In this document: positions 29,039 through 29,315 of the stretch, one piece after another | Position numbering within the stretch: position 1 is the stretch's first letter | How the letters are laid out: each line of letters begins with the position of its first letter | Virus record (IMG/VR): IMGVR_UViG_3300021185_003296 | Coordinates: 1 to 29,315 of that record | DNA from: a virus | Strand: one strand, 5' to 3' | Length of the DNA stretch: 29,315 bases | Notes under the pieces: model-generated | Told to the model about the DNA's origin: nothing | Database searches by the model: none | Seen by the model: the letters and a program-made list of their open reading frames with translations, nothing else | Program-made: the position numbers and the translations under genes

Positions 29039-29315
29039 ATGCAAAATGAAGACATTTTTAAAGGTGTCGGTATAGAGATTTCGCTTCCCTCCCCAGATAG
29101 TTTTTTAAAGGTAAAAGAAACACTTACACGTATCGGTATTTCATCTCGTAAAGAGAAAAAGCTTTACCAGACGTGTCATATTTTACACAAGCAAGGTCGG
29201 TATTCGATCTTACATTTTAAAGAGCTTTTTATTTTAGACGGGAAGAAGAATACTTTTACTGACGAAGATGAAGCTAGAAGAAATACAATTGTGAATTTAT
29301 TAGAGGAATGGGATT
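29039..29315 (+). CDS. regA: Translational repressor RegA (partial, runs off window)
   Basis: The 92 residues in view include PDSFLKVKETLTRIGISS, KLYQTCHILHKQGRYSILHFKEL, LDGKK and EDEARRNTIVNLLEEW, all close to T4 RegA (122 residues). The protein binds AU-rich initiation regions of early mRNAs, including 44 and 45, and blocks translation. An AAGGTG ribosome site lies eight bases before the ATG. Compared with T4, the N-terminus carries about 11 extra residues (MQNEDIFKGVG). The 68-base gap before it contains only AT-rich sequence with TAATAA repeats. Confidence 0.95.
   Translation, partial: MQNEDIFKGVGIEISLPSPDSFLKVKETLTRIGISSRKEKKLYQTCHILHKQGRYSILHFKELFILDGKKNTFTDEDEARRNTIVNLLEEWD

Noticed and set aside
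1-29315. tRNA genes, CRISPR arrays, insertion sequences or attachment sites
   Set aside because: No cloverleaf with CCA-type ends, regularly spaced repeats, transposase-like frames or integrase-associated repeats were noticed by eye. A dedicated scan was not possible.

Overview
The window comes from an AT-rich (about one third G+C by eye), densely packed, tailed-phage genome of the T4-like myovirus type, probably infecting a marine bacterium. The diagnosis rests on a collinear T4-type replication block at the right end: sliding clamp gp45, clamp-loader subunits gp44 and gp62, and translational repressor RegA. It is supported by recognisable homologues of T4 dCMP hydroxymethylase (gp42), DNA alpha-glucosyltransferase (agt) and exonuclease DexA. 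The host cannot be read from the sequence. No tRNA, CRISPR array, insertion sequence or attachment site was seen.

Left region (1-1990): the first codons of a leftward gene, then a T4-type late promoter (98-105) followed by three rightward genes: a 63-residue protein, a Thr/Asn/Gly/Tyr-rich probable virion protein of 341 residues, and a coiled-coil protein.

Accessory island, rightward part (1991-13548): about 11.5 kb of overlapping genes without internal gaps. It holds two split radical SAM/SPASM pairs, two larger radical SAM proteins with the auxiliary cysteine cluster placed before the core, a glycosyltransferase, a methyltransferase, a tandem-duplicated glycosyltransferase, a short membrane fatty-acid desaturase, four proteins of 2-oxoglutarate/Fe(II) oxygenase type, and two unrecognised proteins.

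Accessory island, leftward part (13535-16847): a six-gene operon with three more 2OG-Fe(II) oxygenases, a miniature SDR-like protein, an SGNH-like hydrolase and a nitroreductase. It starts from a late-promoter octamer on the minus strand (16877-16884). The whole island looks like a late-expressed kit for tailoring a peptide, glycan or lipid, perhaps virion proteins or the host envelope.

Early/replication region (16908-29315): three small unknown genes, each preceded by a related promoter sequence, then a PD-(D/E)XK-like protein. After these comes a nucleotide and DNA-modification cassette: an all-alpha dNTP pyrophosphohydrolase, dCMP hydroxymethylase, class I fructose-bisphosphate aldolase, agt-like DNA glycosyltransferase, a HAD-phosphatase/APH-kinase fusion, a cytidylyltransferase-like enzyme and a C5-cytosine methyltransferase-like protein. 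DexA, a GT-A glycosyltransferase and the gp45-gp44-gp62-regA block follow. Eight copies of a near-consensus sigma70 promoter (TTGACA, exactly 17 bp, usually an extended -10 TGn) are spread through this region, several inside the coding sequence just upstream of the gene they would serve. The clamp gene carries both this promoter type and a late octamer.

The phage therefore probably makes 5-hydroxymethylcytosine DNA and decorates it with a group that may not be plain glucose, and separately carries a large late tailoring island whose substrate is unknown.
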